Shown one piece after another: positions 1-6,890 of a stretch of DNA of 9,347 nucleotides. The notes below the pieces were generated by a model that worked only from the letters and a program-made list of their open reading frames with translations, was not told where the DNA came from and did no database searches. The stretch is from the NCBI GenBank assembly GCA_025996865.1, contig BNTV01000159.1, forward strand, positions 1 through 9,347, written 5' to 3'. Source of the DNA: Bacteroidia bacterium (GTDB lineage: Bacteria > Bacteroidota > Bacteroidia > Bacteroidales > Azobacteroidaceae). Positions within the stretch are counted from its first letter, which is position 1, and each line of letters starts with the position of its first letter. The position numbers and the translations under genes were made by a program.

Positions 1-477
1 GATAAACGGTGTGGCAAAACATGGAGCCAACACCCTGTATCCGGAGCTGCCCTGACAGCAAATACAGTGGTACAAAATGGGGACAGTTTGCAAATCCAAT
101 TTAACGGTACAAGTGGGTTGTCTGCAATCTTGATTTTGTCCGGCAATTCCTCTTTAGAAGTTATTCTTTCAGGACCGGTTTCCTCTACTTTTTCTGAAAC
201 ATCGTTTCCCGGAGCCTTGTTTGCCGAGAACAAGGAGCATTATCTTGTAGCTACAGACGGAGACGGATTGCTGGTTCGTGTTGACGATACAGAATACCCC
301 CTTGGTCGTGATACGAAACCTTATTGTGTGGTAAGGGGACATGTTAAACAGAAATGTTTAATAATTGACGGCTCCTTTGCAGAAAATTTCAGTGATTTTT
401 CGTCAGAGTTTAATACACCTCTGCTTTGGCGAGAAATTCAAATGCAAAAAATAATTTTTAGAGGTGCCCAAAAATAG
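1..477 (+). CDS. C-terminal part of an unidentified protein (5' end outside window)
   Basis: The frame is open from base 1 to the TAG at 475-477, giving about 158 residues without a start, so this is the 3' end of a longer gene. I do not recognise the family. The visible part is rich in short alternating hydrophobic/polar stretches with many Gly, Ser and Thr residues (for example LSAILILSGNSSLEVILSG), which suggests a beta-sandwich. No membrane segment or catalytic motif is evident. A GTG at 67 could be called as a start, but nothing supports initiation there and the frame continues upstream. Its position ahead of a glycosidase cluster makes an accessory or C-terminal domain of a polysaccharide-processing enzyme possible, but this is only inference from context. 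The first 55 bases also read as protein-like in frame 2, so a frameshift near base 55 cannot be excluded. Confidence 0.55.
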   Translation, partial: DKRCGKTWSQHPVSGAALTANTVVQNGDSLQIQFNGTSGLSAILILSGNSSLEVILSGPVSSTFSETSFPGALFAENKEHYLVATDGDGLLVRVDDTEYPLGRDTKPYCVVRGHVKQKCLIIDGSFAENFSDFSSEFNTPLLWREIQMQKIIFRGAQK

Positions 478-488
478 TTGTACTTTTG
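458..488 (+). promoter_or_regulatory. Bacteroides-type promoter for the GH97 gene
   Basis: TACTTTTG at 481-488 matches the Bacteroidota -7 consensus TAnnTTTG. TTAG at 458-461, 19 nt upstream, is a one-mismatch -33 TTTG element. The -33 part lies inside the end of the preceding gene and the -7 box starts three bases after its stop codon. Transcription would begin near 495, leaving a leader of only about 10 nt before the ATG at 505. This box supports ATG 505 over the TTG at 478 as the GH97 start. The promoter probably serves the downstream flavoenzyme and GH27 genes as well, since no comparable box was found in their gaps. Confidence 0.6.
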
Positions 489-504
489 CAAAAAAAAATC
501 ACTC

Positions 505-2457
505 ATGAAAAATCATCTTATTACTGTACTTTTTACGTATATCGCATTTCCGCTATGGGCGGCTGAAACGAGAATTTCATCACCTGACGGGACGTTAGTC
601 CTGAGTATTGACGTTTCCCAAAACATTTCCGTCAAACTGATTGCCGGAAATACGGATGTTTTTGAAATCAGGAATATGGATATGTTCACCGACAAGGGGC
701 ATTTCCCTGCTACCATGCGCGTCAAAAAGGTGAAGCAAAGTTCCGTCAATCGCGTTGTGCAGCCTCTTATCAGGGAAAAAACGGCGACCATTCCCGAACG
801 CTACAATGAAGCCGTCATTGAGTTTGGCGACAAAACGAAGATACAGTTCAGGCTCTACAATGAAGGTTTTGCCTATCGTTTCCTGACGGACGCCGCCGGC
901 GACATGAAGGTGTTGAGTGATAATGCGGATTTCATTTTTCCAGACAGCGCCCGTCTTACCTTCCAAAAAGACGATCGCTACAACAGCGACTATGAAAGAC
1001 CTTACGTAACCGAGAAAATTGTCGGCATGGCAAACGGCGAGATGGGTAATTTGCCTGCTTTGGTCAATGTCGCCGGTCATTTCGTGCTTTTCATGGAAGC
1101 TGGCACAAAGGATTATCCTGTTATGTGGCTCAAAAAGACTGCCACCAACCTGTCCACCCATTATTGGGGCTATCCGCTTGAATATAACAGCCAAGGGAAC
1201 AAAGAAGACCGCCGCAGAGTGGTGAAAAGCGCTGATTATATTGCCCAAACGACCGCATCCCGCAGTTTTCCGTGGAAAGTGTTTGGCGTGGCAGACAAAG
1301 AAACGAAACTTTTGACGAATCAATTGGTATATCTGCTGGGCGAGGAGTGCAAAATAGCCGACCCTTCGTGGATAAAGCCCGGCTGGGTTACCTTTGACTG
1401 GTGGTCGCGGTTAGGCATTTACGGCGTTGATTTTCAGGCGGGCATCAATATGGAAACCGCCAAATATATGGTCGATTTTGCCAATGAGTTTGGCATTCGG
1501 TACTTTCTGTTCGACAGCGGATGGACGGATGGCGAAGACCTTTCGCAAGTGGTTGACGGATTGGATATTCCAGAGGTGGTGCGTTATGGGCAGACCAAAG
1601 GGGTGGACGTGATGCTGTGGGTGGTCTATGACCATTTTGCAGGACAGATGGAAAAAGCGCTGAAAACATTTGCCCAATGGGGCATCAAAGGCGTAAAGAT
1701 TGACTTTATGAACCGTTCTGACCAGGAAGTAGTTGATTTCTACTGGAAAGCCGCCGAGAAATGTGCTGAATACAAGATGGTAATTGATTTTCACGGCGCT
1801 TATCGTCCGGACGGCTTGCGGCGCGCCTACCCGAATGTACTAACGCGAGAAGCATTAATTGAATTTGAATATAACGGTTTTGGCAACAGAGACAATCCCG
1901 ACCACCACTGCACTCTGCCTTTTATCCGTAATGTAGCGGGACCGGTGGATTACATTCCGGGTACAATGAACAATGCCAGCAAAGATGATTTCAGGATAAA
2001 CGGCAACAAACCGATGGGGCAGGGTACACGGGCACATTCACTGGCAATGGCTGTCATAGCCGAGAGTCCCCTGCAAATGCTGTCCGACGCCCAGCCATTG
2101 TACTACCAGAATCGGGAATGTACGGAATTTCTGCTGAAAATCCCCGTAGAATGGGACGACACAGTACCTCTTGACGGCGCAGTGGGCGATTATGTGGCAT
2201 TGGCACGCAAAAACGGCAACGATTGGTACGTGGCAGCCATCACAGACTGGACGCCCCGCAAATTGAACATCACGCTCGACTTTTTATCACCCGACAAAAC
2301 CTACCAAATAGAACTCATCCGCGATGGAATAAACGCCAACACCACGGCTGTGGATTACATCAGGGAAGTGAAAACCGGCGTCAAGAAAGGCGATAAAGTC
2401 AATATAGATATGGCGTCGGGTGGGGGATGGATTGCTAAAATACAGGTGATTCGATAG
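505..2457 (+). CDS. GH97 glycoside hydrolase, probable retaining alpha-galactosidase
   Basis: This 650-residue secreted enzyme has the usual GH97 length and order: signal peptide (residues 1 to about 20, LWAA then ETRIS), N-terminal beta-sandwich to about 270, (beta/alpha)8 barrel from about 290 (PGWVTFDWW, G293), and a C-terminal beta domain from about 550. The family splits into inverting alpha-glucosidases (SusB type) and retaining alpha-galactosidases (BT1871 type). D400 in VKIDFM fits the retaining nucleophile, and E455 in FEYN, 55 residues later, fits the acid/base. As I recall, BT1871 has the same 55-residue spacing (D415/E470). The base Glu of SusB (E508) corresponds to G431 here in FHGAYRP, while E449 is kept as a likely calcium ligand. 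It should cleave terminal alpha-galactose, or a related sugar such as beta-L-arabinopyranose, in the periplasm. ATG 505 is preferred over TTG 478 because a signal peptide follows it and the promoter -7 box lies upstream. The FAD oxidoreductase gene follows after 52 bp. Confidence 0.92.
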   Translation: MKNHLITVLFTYIAFPLWAAETRISSPDGTLVLSIDVSQNISVKLIAGNTDVFEIRNMDMFTDKGHFPATMRVKKVKQSSVNRVVQPLIREKTATIPERYNEAVIEFGDKTKIQFRLYNEGFAYRFLTDAAGDMKVLSDNADFIFPDSARLTFQKDDRYNSDYERPYVTEKIVGMANGEMGNLPALVNVAGHFVLFMEAGTKDYPVMWLKKTATNLSTHYWGYPLEYNSQGNKEDRRRVVKSADYIAQTTASRSFPWKVFGVADKETKLLTNQLVYLLGEECKIADPSWIKPGWVTFDWWSRLGIYGVDFQAGINMETAKYMVDFANEFGIRYFLFDSGWTDGEDLSQVVDGLDIPEVVRYGQTKGVDVMLWVVYDHFAGQMEKALKTFAQWGIKGVKIDFMNRSDQEVVDFYWKAAEKCAEYKMVIDFHGAYRPDGLRRAYPNVLTREALIEFEYNGFGNRDNPDHHCTLPFIRNVAGPVDYIPGTMNNASKDDFRINGNKPMGQGTRAHSLAMAVIAESPLQMLSDAQPLYYQNRECTEFLLKIPVEWDDTVPLDGAVGDYVALARKNGNDWYVAAITDWTPRKLNITLDFLSPDKTYQIELIRDGINANTTAVDYIREVKTGVKKGDKVNIDMASGGGWIAKIQVIR

Positions 2458-2509
2458 TATAAAGGACAAATAGTGAAGGCTAAATCTTTTTTGAAACTAT
2501 TGTAATAGA

Positions 2510-3928
2510 ATGAACAAATTAAGTAAAATAAATGATTATAAAATGAGTACCAGAAGAAATTTTATTAAAAAAGCCGGTCTGATGACCTTGTCGGCAACTA
2601 CGCCCGTCTTTGCAGCAGGAATGGCGTCCGAAAAAGACAAAACGCTGTCTTTGAGAAAATCAAAAATCACACTGAATGACGGATGGGACGTCATTGTTGT
2701 CGGAGGAGGTCCTTCCGGCTGTGCCGCCGCAACAGCCGCCGCAAGGGAAGGTGCTCGTACCTTATTAATTGAGGGCGCTGGCGCCCTCGGAGGAATGGGA
2801 ACTTCCGGTTTGTTAAATGCGTGGTGCCCTTTCACCGACCATGAAAAAATCATTTATAAAGGAATTGCCGAGCGGGTGTTTTTGGAAGCTAAAAAAGGCG
2901 TACCACATGACGCAGGAAATGATTGGATAGCTATCAACGCCGAATACTTGAAATTAGTGTATGACGATTTAGTCTGCTCGCAGGGTGTTTCGGTGTTGTT
3001 GTTTACCACGATGGCGGGTATAGAAATGAAGGAAAACGGTGTGGTGGATGCGGTAATCGTAGCCAATAAATTGGGATTGACCGCCTGTCGCTCCAAAGTG
3101 TTTGTTGACTGTACCGGCGATGGTGATTTGGCGGCGTGGGCAGGCGCCGATTTTGTCATGGGTGATGAAAACGGAACCGTGCAACAGGGAACGCTCTGTT
3201 TTTCGGTGTCGAACATTGACTCTTATCAATATGCCCTTGCAGGCTCTGTGCATAACAGCCGGGCAGACAGTCCTGCGCATGCCATTGCGCAATCGGACAA
3301 GTATGATTTGGTAAAGGATAATCACATGAACGACCACCTGACAGGTCCGGCCACGCTCACTTTTAACGCGGGACATGTAACCGTAAATAGTTTAAATCCC
3401 GTATCTCTTACGGAATCGATGATGCGTGGGCGTAAACTGGTGCGGCAACTGCACGAAGGAATGAAGGAATTTAGACCGGAAATCTTTGCCGCCTCCCATT
3501 TGTCTGCTACCGGCGCTCTTTTGGGTATTCGCGAAAGCCGCCGAATAAAATGCGATTACACGTTTTCGTTGGAAGATTGGTTGCAACGTCGCTCTTTCGA
3601 GGATGGCATAGGCAGAAATGCCTACTATATCGACATCCATATTCAAGATGCAGCCCAGTATCCGCCTTACGGCAAAGGAGAATCCCACGGCATACCTTAT
3701 CGTTGCTTGACGCCGACAGGCTTGAAAAATGTATTGGTTGCCGGACGATGTATATCGACCGACCATTATGCGTATGGCAGCCTGCGGGTAATGCCTCCCT
3801 GTTTAGTTACCGGCGAAGCTGCCGGAATGGCGGCCGTTCATGCTCTCCAACGGACTAAAAACGATGTACATCAGATTGATGTGCCGTATCTGCGGAAAAG
3901 GTTGAAAGAAGAAGGTCTATATTTATGA
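2510..3928 (+). CDS. Exported FAD-dependent oxidoreductase (FAD_oxidored family)
   Basis: The protein has 472 residues from ATG 2510. An in-frame ATG at 2543 (residue 12) is an equally good start, just before the twin-arginine-like signal STRRNFIKKAG (R15, R16) and a hydrophobic stretch ending FAAG, so export, probably by Tat with cofactor bound, is likely. A Rossmann FAD site follows: GGGPSG at 65-70 with E88 (LLIEG) placed to bind the adenosine ribose. A second FAD-contact region lies near the C-terminus, VLVAGRCIS (408-416) and GEAAGMAA (435-442). The pattern fits the PF12831-type flavoproteins common in Bacteroidota glycan loci, some of which carry the unreliable label xanthan lyase. The substrate is unknown. 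A position between two alpha-galactosidase-type genes suggests oxidation of a sugar or glycoside released by them, which is inference. The GH27 gene begins 16 bp downstream. Confidence 0.88.
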   Translation: MNKLSKINDYKMSTRRNFIKKAGLMTLSATTPVFAAGMASEKDKTLSLRKSKITLNDGWDVIVVGGGPSGCAAATAAAREGARTLLIEGAGALGGMGTSGLLNAWCPFTDHEKIIYKGIAERVFLEAKKGVPHDAGNDWIAINAEYLKLVYDDLVCSQGVSVLLFTTMAGIEMKENGVVDAVIVANKLGLTACRSKVFVDCTGDGDLAAWAGADFVMGDENGTVQQGTLCFSVSNIDSYQYALAGSVHNSRADSPAHAIAQSDKYDLVKDNHMNDHLTGPATLTFNAGHVTVNSLNPVSLTESMMRGRKLVRQLHEGMKEFRPEIFAASHLSATGALLGIRESRRIKCDYTFSLEDWLQRRSFEDGIGRNAYYIDIHIQDAAQYPPYGKGESHGIPYRCLTPTGLKNVLVAGRCISTDHYAYGSLRVMPPCLVTGEAAGMAAVHALQRTKNDVHQIDVPYLRKRLKEEGLYL

Positions 3929-3944
3929 ATAAAAAAACAATCGC

Positions 3945-5906
3945 ATGAAAAAGATAATAAAAAATACAATTTTCATGAAACAAACTGTTATTTCAAAAAC
4001 CCTGCGGCTGAAAGCCATTGTCAGGCATTGGTCCTTGGCCGCATTTCTTTTGTTGGTTGGTTGCTCGTCGGCACAGAAAGTCGAACTCAGCAGCTTGGTT
4101 ATTACCTCATCCGACTCCGGCGTACACGCCATTGGGGAGAAACACTTCCGGTTGGACGGCAAAAAGGGCCGCTTTACCGCAAACATCGGAGTGGACGACA
4201 GTATCGCCAAAAACGCCTCTGTCATCTTTTACGCATTTACCAACAAAGGCATCGCCTTCAACAGTGGTGAAATGCGTAAAGGCGATGCTCCTCAATACGT
4301 CGATATTGATTTGAAAGGCGTCACAGAACTTTGTCTTTTCATCGAGGGTGCCTCCAAACACGTTGACCATGCCAAATGGACGGATGCCCACTTCACGGTG
4401 AAAACACCGCCCATCGCCCTAAAAAGCGAGCCGGAGCCTCGTTACATCCTCACACCATCGCCGTTACCTGCGCCCCGCATCAATGGTGCAAAAATTACCG
4501 GCGCATCATCAGGGAAACCTTTCCTGTTTGCCATTGCCGCGTCAGGCGAACGTCCGATGACTTTTGATGCGGAGAACCTGCCGACCGGGCTGACACTCAA
4601 CCGGGACAACGGCATTATTACCGGCTCGTGTGCGCAGGCAGGCAACTATCCGGTGACAATCACAGCAACCAACAGCCGGGGTGTCTGCCGCGACATGCTC
4701 GAAATCGTTATTGGCGGAGGTCTTGCCTTGACGCCCCACATGGGTTGGAACAGTTGGTATATTTACCAGACCGACGTCACACAGAAACTCATGGAAAAAA
4801 GCGCACAAGCGATGTACGAAGAGGGATTGGTCAACTTCGGATATACTTTTGTCAATATCGACGATGGATGGGAAGTGAAAGCCGACAGCGACGACCCTGT
4901 TATTGGCGGACCGGTGCGCAACCCCGACGGCACGATTCGTACCAACAAGAACTTTCCCAATATGAAAGGTCTTGCCGACTATATCCACAAGTTGGGTATG
5001 AAAGCCGGTTTGTATTCCTCGCCCGGCCCAACGACTTGCGGATACTATACCGGTTCTTATAAACACGAAGCGCAGGATGTGAAAACGTATGCCGATTGGG
5101 GGTTCGATTTTCTGAAATACGACTGGTGCTACTACGGCAACGAAGTCAAATCGTGGAAACCGGATGGCGGATACTTGCAGGAGGAATTAGAAAAGCCCTA
5201 CCGTTTGATCGGGAAACACATCCGCGAAGCCAACCGCGATATCATCCTCAATATGTGCCAATATGGAATTGGCGAAGTATGGAAATGGGGAAAAGAAGTA
5301 GGCGGAAACTCTTGGCGTACCACCGGCGACCTTGGCTTTAGCACAAAAGACAATGTAACTAATATGTTCCGCATCGGTTTCTTTCAGGAACAAATCAGAG
5401 ATTATTCCGGTCCTGACGGATGGAATGACCCGGATTACCTGCTTTTTGGAAATATCTACGACTGGGAAAAAAAAGCAATTGTGCCCTCGCCCTATTCGCC
5501 GAGCGAGCATTATACGTGTATGACGCTCTGGTGCATGTTATCTGCACCCTTGATTTTTAGTGGCGAAATCATCGGTATAGACGATTTCACCAAAAACATC
5601 CTCTGCAATGCGGAAGTTATTGATATCGACCAGGACAAATCAGGTAAACCCGGTTATTGCGTCAATAAAAAAGATATGATTGAAATATGGAAAAAGGATT
5701 TGCATGACGGTAATACTGCCATCGCCATCTTCAACAAACGCCCGATGGAAACGTCGGTCACAGTTGATTGGAAGGCGTTGGGATACGAAGATACTTATCA
5801 AGTACGTGACTTATGGCGGCAAGTGGATTTAGGTAAAACCTCTTCCGTGAAGTCATTTGATATTTCTCGTCATGGATGCGTAATGTTAAAAATGAAAAAA
5901 GAATGA
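3945..5906 (+). CDS. GH27 alpha-galactosidase lipoprotein with NPCBM and putative Ig domains
   Basis: The protein has 653 residues from ATG 3945. ATG 3975 is a plausible alternative that would shorten the signal from 40 to 30 residues. A lipobox LVGC places the lipidated cysteine at C40. Next come an NPCBM carbohydrate-binding module (about 45-150, with the HAKWTDA signature), a linker with LTPSP...PRINGAK (169-182, He_PIG-associated), an Ig-like He_PIG domain (about 185-260), the GH27 barrel from MGWNSW (266-271), and a C-terminal beta domain from about 570. The predicted nucleophile is D393 in FLKYDWC and the acid/base is D462 in WRTTGDL. D306-D307 in NIDDGW match the galactose-binding Asp pair of alpha-galactosidases. 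As I recall, beta-L-arabinopyranosidases of this family carry Glu at one of these positions, so alpha-D-galactoside hydrolysis is favoured. No acidic or lysine-rich surface-export signal follows the cysteine, so a periplasm-facing anchor is likely. It is probably co-transcribed with the two preceding genes. Confidence 0.92.
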   Translation: MKKIIKNTIFMKQTVISKTLRLKAIVRHWSLAAFLLLVGCSSAQKVELSSLVITSSDSGVHAIGEKHFRLDGKKGRFTANIGVDDSIAKNASVIFYAFTNKGIAFNSGEMRKGDAPQYVDIDLKGVTELCLFIEGASKHVDHAKWTDAHFTVKTPPIALKSEPEPRYILTPSPLPAPRINGAKITGASSGKPFLFAIAASGERPMTFDAENLPTGLTLNRDNGIITGSCAQAGNYPVTITATNSRGVCRDMLEIVIGGGLALTPHMGWNSWYIYQTDVTQKLMEKSAQAMYEEGLVNFGYTFVNIDDGWEVKADSDDPVIGGPVRNPDGTIRTNKNFPNMKGLADYIHKLGMKAGLYSSPGPTTCGYYTGSYKHEAQDVKTYADWGFDFLKYDWCYYGNEVKSWKPDGGYLQEELEKPYRLIGKHIREANRDIILNMCQYGIGEVWKWGKEVGGNSWRTTGDLGFSTKDNVTNMFRIGFFQEQIRDYSGPDGWNDPDYLLFGNIYDWEKKAIVPSPYSPSEHYTCMTLWCMLSAPLIFSGEIIGIDDFTKNILCNAEVIDIDQDKSGKPGYCVNKKDMIEIWKKDLHDGNTAIAIFNKRPMETSVTVDWKALGYEDTYQVRDLWRQVDLGKTSSVKSFDISRHGCVMLKMKKE

Positions 5907-5935
5907 AAAAATTAATACGTTTTATGTGCTTTATT

Positions 5936-5953
5936 TACCAGGGCAAACGCATC
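5936..5953 (+). repeat. Left terminal inverted repeat of the ISAs1 remnant
   Basis: TACCAGGGCAAACGCATC is the exact reverse complement of 6463-6480. The match stops at both outer neighbours (5935/6481) and inner neighbours (5954/6462). The true transposon end may be CAGGG at 5939, with the outer TAC shared by chance or by target preference. Confidence 0.9.
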
Positions 5954-6015
5954 CAAATTTAACAAATTTTAAATACTAAAGTATCGAACGCTTCGTTTGT
6001 ATAATAAAAAGAGTT

Positions 6016-6462
6016 ATGCAAACACCGATTAGTTATTTTACAGATTTGACAGACCCTCGCGTGGACAGGACTAAAGCGCATTTGATGGAGGATATTATCT
6101 TTATAACCATTGCGGCGGTCATCTGTGGGGCAGAGACATGGAATGATATTGAAAATTATGGCAAGTCCAAAGAATCCTGGTTACGACAATATTTGCAATT
6201 GCCCAGCGGCATCCCCACTCACGATACGTTTAACCGATTTTTCAGTGCATTGGATCCTGACGAATTTGAGCAAGCCTTCTTATCATGGATAAAAGACATC
6301 TCGGAGTTAACGGACGGAGATGTAGTCAGTTTGAGTTTAGGACAGGTCAAGGTTGATGAAAATCTAATCAAACATGAACAATCGAAAAAGAGAAGTGTGA
6401 AAGGGAAAAGACTTGATGCTGGATGGAATAATGATTATTTATTGAAAATCCTAATAAATTAA
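6016..6462 (+). pseudogene. ISAs1-family transposase, catalytic core deleted
   Basis: This 148-codon frame keeps the N-terminal ISAs1 transposase-associated domain nearly whole (residues 1 to about 106, including DPRVDRTKAH, AVICGAETW and GIPTHDTFNRFF). It then changes abruptly. After GDVVSL, where the family continues into the first catalytic Asp (IDGK), it jumps to SLGQVKVDE, a segment normally well downstream. After that it jumps again to the C-terminal tail (KRSVKGKRLDAGW to LLKILIN). All three residues of the DDE triad are therefore absent from a protein that is normally about 370 residues. The junctions lie near 6328-6334 and 6355-6364. Both kept the reading frame, so a stable short protein with the N-terminal domain could still be made, but it cannot catalyse transposition. 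The stop codon directly abuts the right inverted repeat. Confidence 0.85.
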
Positions 6463-6497
6463 GATGCGTTTGCCCTGGTATCTAACACGTATTTCAT
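6459..6497 (-). pseudogene. 5' stub of a VapC-like PIN-domain toxin gene cut by the IS end
   Basis: On the minus strand an ATG at 6497 lies 11 nt after the antitoxin stop codon. It reads MKYVLDT before entering the inverted repeat, then RANAS and a stop at 6461-6459. MKY(V/L)LDT is the characteristic start of VapC-type PIN ribonucleases, with the Asp (residue 6) being the first metal-binding catalytic residue. Normally it is followed by Asn and about 120 more residues. The spacing after an antitoxin gene is also typical of the operon. The element has therefore removed everything beyond codon 6. The sequence beyond the other end of the element (below 5936) does not continue the toxin in any minus-strand frame. 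The identification rests on seven residues plus context. Confidence 0.65.
6463..6480 (-). repeat. Right terminal inverted repeat of the ISAs1 remnant
   Basis: GATGCGTTTGCCCTGGTA is the exact reverse complement of 5936-5953. It follows the transposase stop codon immediately. On the minus strand its outer bases form part of codons 6 and 7 of the interrupted toxin frame. Confidence 0.9.
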
Positions 6498-6508
6498 AAG
6501 GTGCGGAT

Positions 6509-6760
6509 TTAAAATGATAAATCTTTTTCTCTGAATTTTCTTGCCGCTTTTAGTTCGGCAGCCATTTCTTCTGCGCTTTGGTCTGATTCCCATGCACCGC
6601 TGAGTTGATAGAAATCATCATCGTTTGGTGGAGATTGCAATTTATTTGCTTCGATAACCGGAAATACAAGAATCTCAACCAGTAAACCATACCATTCGCG
6701 AGGTATAGTAAACGGAATCTGATTGTTCTGTTTGTCCGGAATAAATACTTGTCTGTACAT
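6509..6760 (-). CDS. VapB-like type II antitoxin, orphaned
   Basis: This small acidic protein of 83 residues has two parts typical of Bacteroidota antitoxins paired with PIN toxins. The N-terminal beta-rich segment (FIPDKQNNQIPFTIPREWYG to VEILVFPV, residues about 6-37) is probably for dimerisation and DNA binding. The C-terminal tail (SGAWESDQSAEEMAAELKAA, from about residue 54) is of the kind that wraps the toxin. The gene is complete, from the ATG at 6760 to the TAA at 6511-6509, and has a strong promoter. Its expected partner begins 11 nt downstream but is destroyed after six codons by the IS-derived element. Such antitoxins usually neutralise the toxin and repress their own operon. Here it could only autoregulate or act on a related toxin encoded elsewhere. 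The family assignment is by motif recognition, not by a search. Confidence 0.78.
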   Translation of the reverse strand: MYRQVFIPDKQNNQIPFTIPREWYGLLVEILVFPVIEANKLQSPPNDDDFYQLSGAWESDQSAEEMAAELKAARKFREKDLSF

Positions 6761-6792
6761 AATTTTTTCTGATTTATTATTTTAAAACAATG

Positions 6793-6824
6793 CAAAGATA
6801 GCGTTTTTATTCTCAATATACAAA
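6793..6824 (-). promoter_or_regulatory. Consensus Bacteroides promoter for the antitoxin gene
   Basis: Read on the minus strand, TTTG (6824-6821) is followed after exactly 20 nt by TATCTTTG (6800-6793). This matches the Bacteroidota -33/-7 consensus fully, with a spacer in the known 19-21 nt range. Transcription would start near 6786, giving a leader of about 26 nt before the ATG at 6760. It shows that the antitoxin frame is a real, probably transcribed gene. Confidence 0.8.
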
Positions 6825-6890
6825 AAATGAGTTTTTTCGGTAAGCAGGGACAACCGCGATGCCGGCGAAATGAAAGTATGGATGGATTAT

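Larger units (their letters stand above)
5936..6480 (+). mobile_element. Internally deleted ISAs1-family insertion sequence
   Basis: A 545-bp element is bounded by perfect 18-bp terminal inverted repeats and encloses one shortened transposase gene. Intact ISAs1 elements are typically around 1.2-1.5 kb, so well over half of the interior is missing. With both ends intact it has the structure of a non-autonomous, MITE-like derivative that a full-length relative elsewhere in the genome could mobilise. No convincing target-site duplication flanks it. If the element is taken to end at CAGG (5939 and 6477), the flanking octamers TTATTTAC and GTATCTAA match at 5 of 8 positions only. It lies 29 bp after the GH27 stop and cuts a VapC-like toxin gene on the right. 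A weak promoter-like TTCGTTTG at 5992-5999 precedes the transposase ATG. Confidence 0.85.

Noticed and set aside
478..504. TTG at 478 as the start of the GH97 gene
   Set aside because: It would add nine residues (MYFCKKKSL) encoded within the promoter -7 box region. The ATG at 505 opens directly into a normal signal peptide.
595..1323. 242-codon minus-strand open frame inside the GH97 gene
   Set aside because: It lies wholly antisense to a well-supported glycosidase, has no recognisable motifs, and its composition is that expected of a shadow frame.
4542..5066. 174-codon minus-strand and 144-codon plus-strand frames inside the GH27 gene
   Set aside because: Both overlap the GH27 catalytic domain, where the in-frame motifs (MGWNSW, NIDDGW) are unambiguous. 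They are shadow frames.
5928..6488. Target-site duplication around the IS remnant
   Set aside because: Flanks of 8 to 10 nt were compared with the element ending either at 5936/6480 or at 5939/6477. The best case matches only 5 of 8 positions, which is not convincing.
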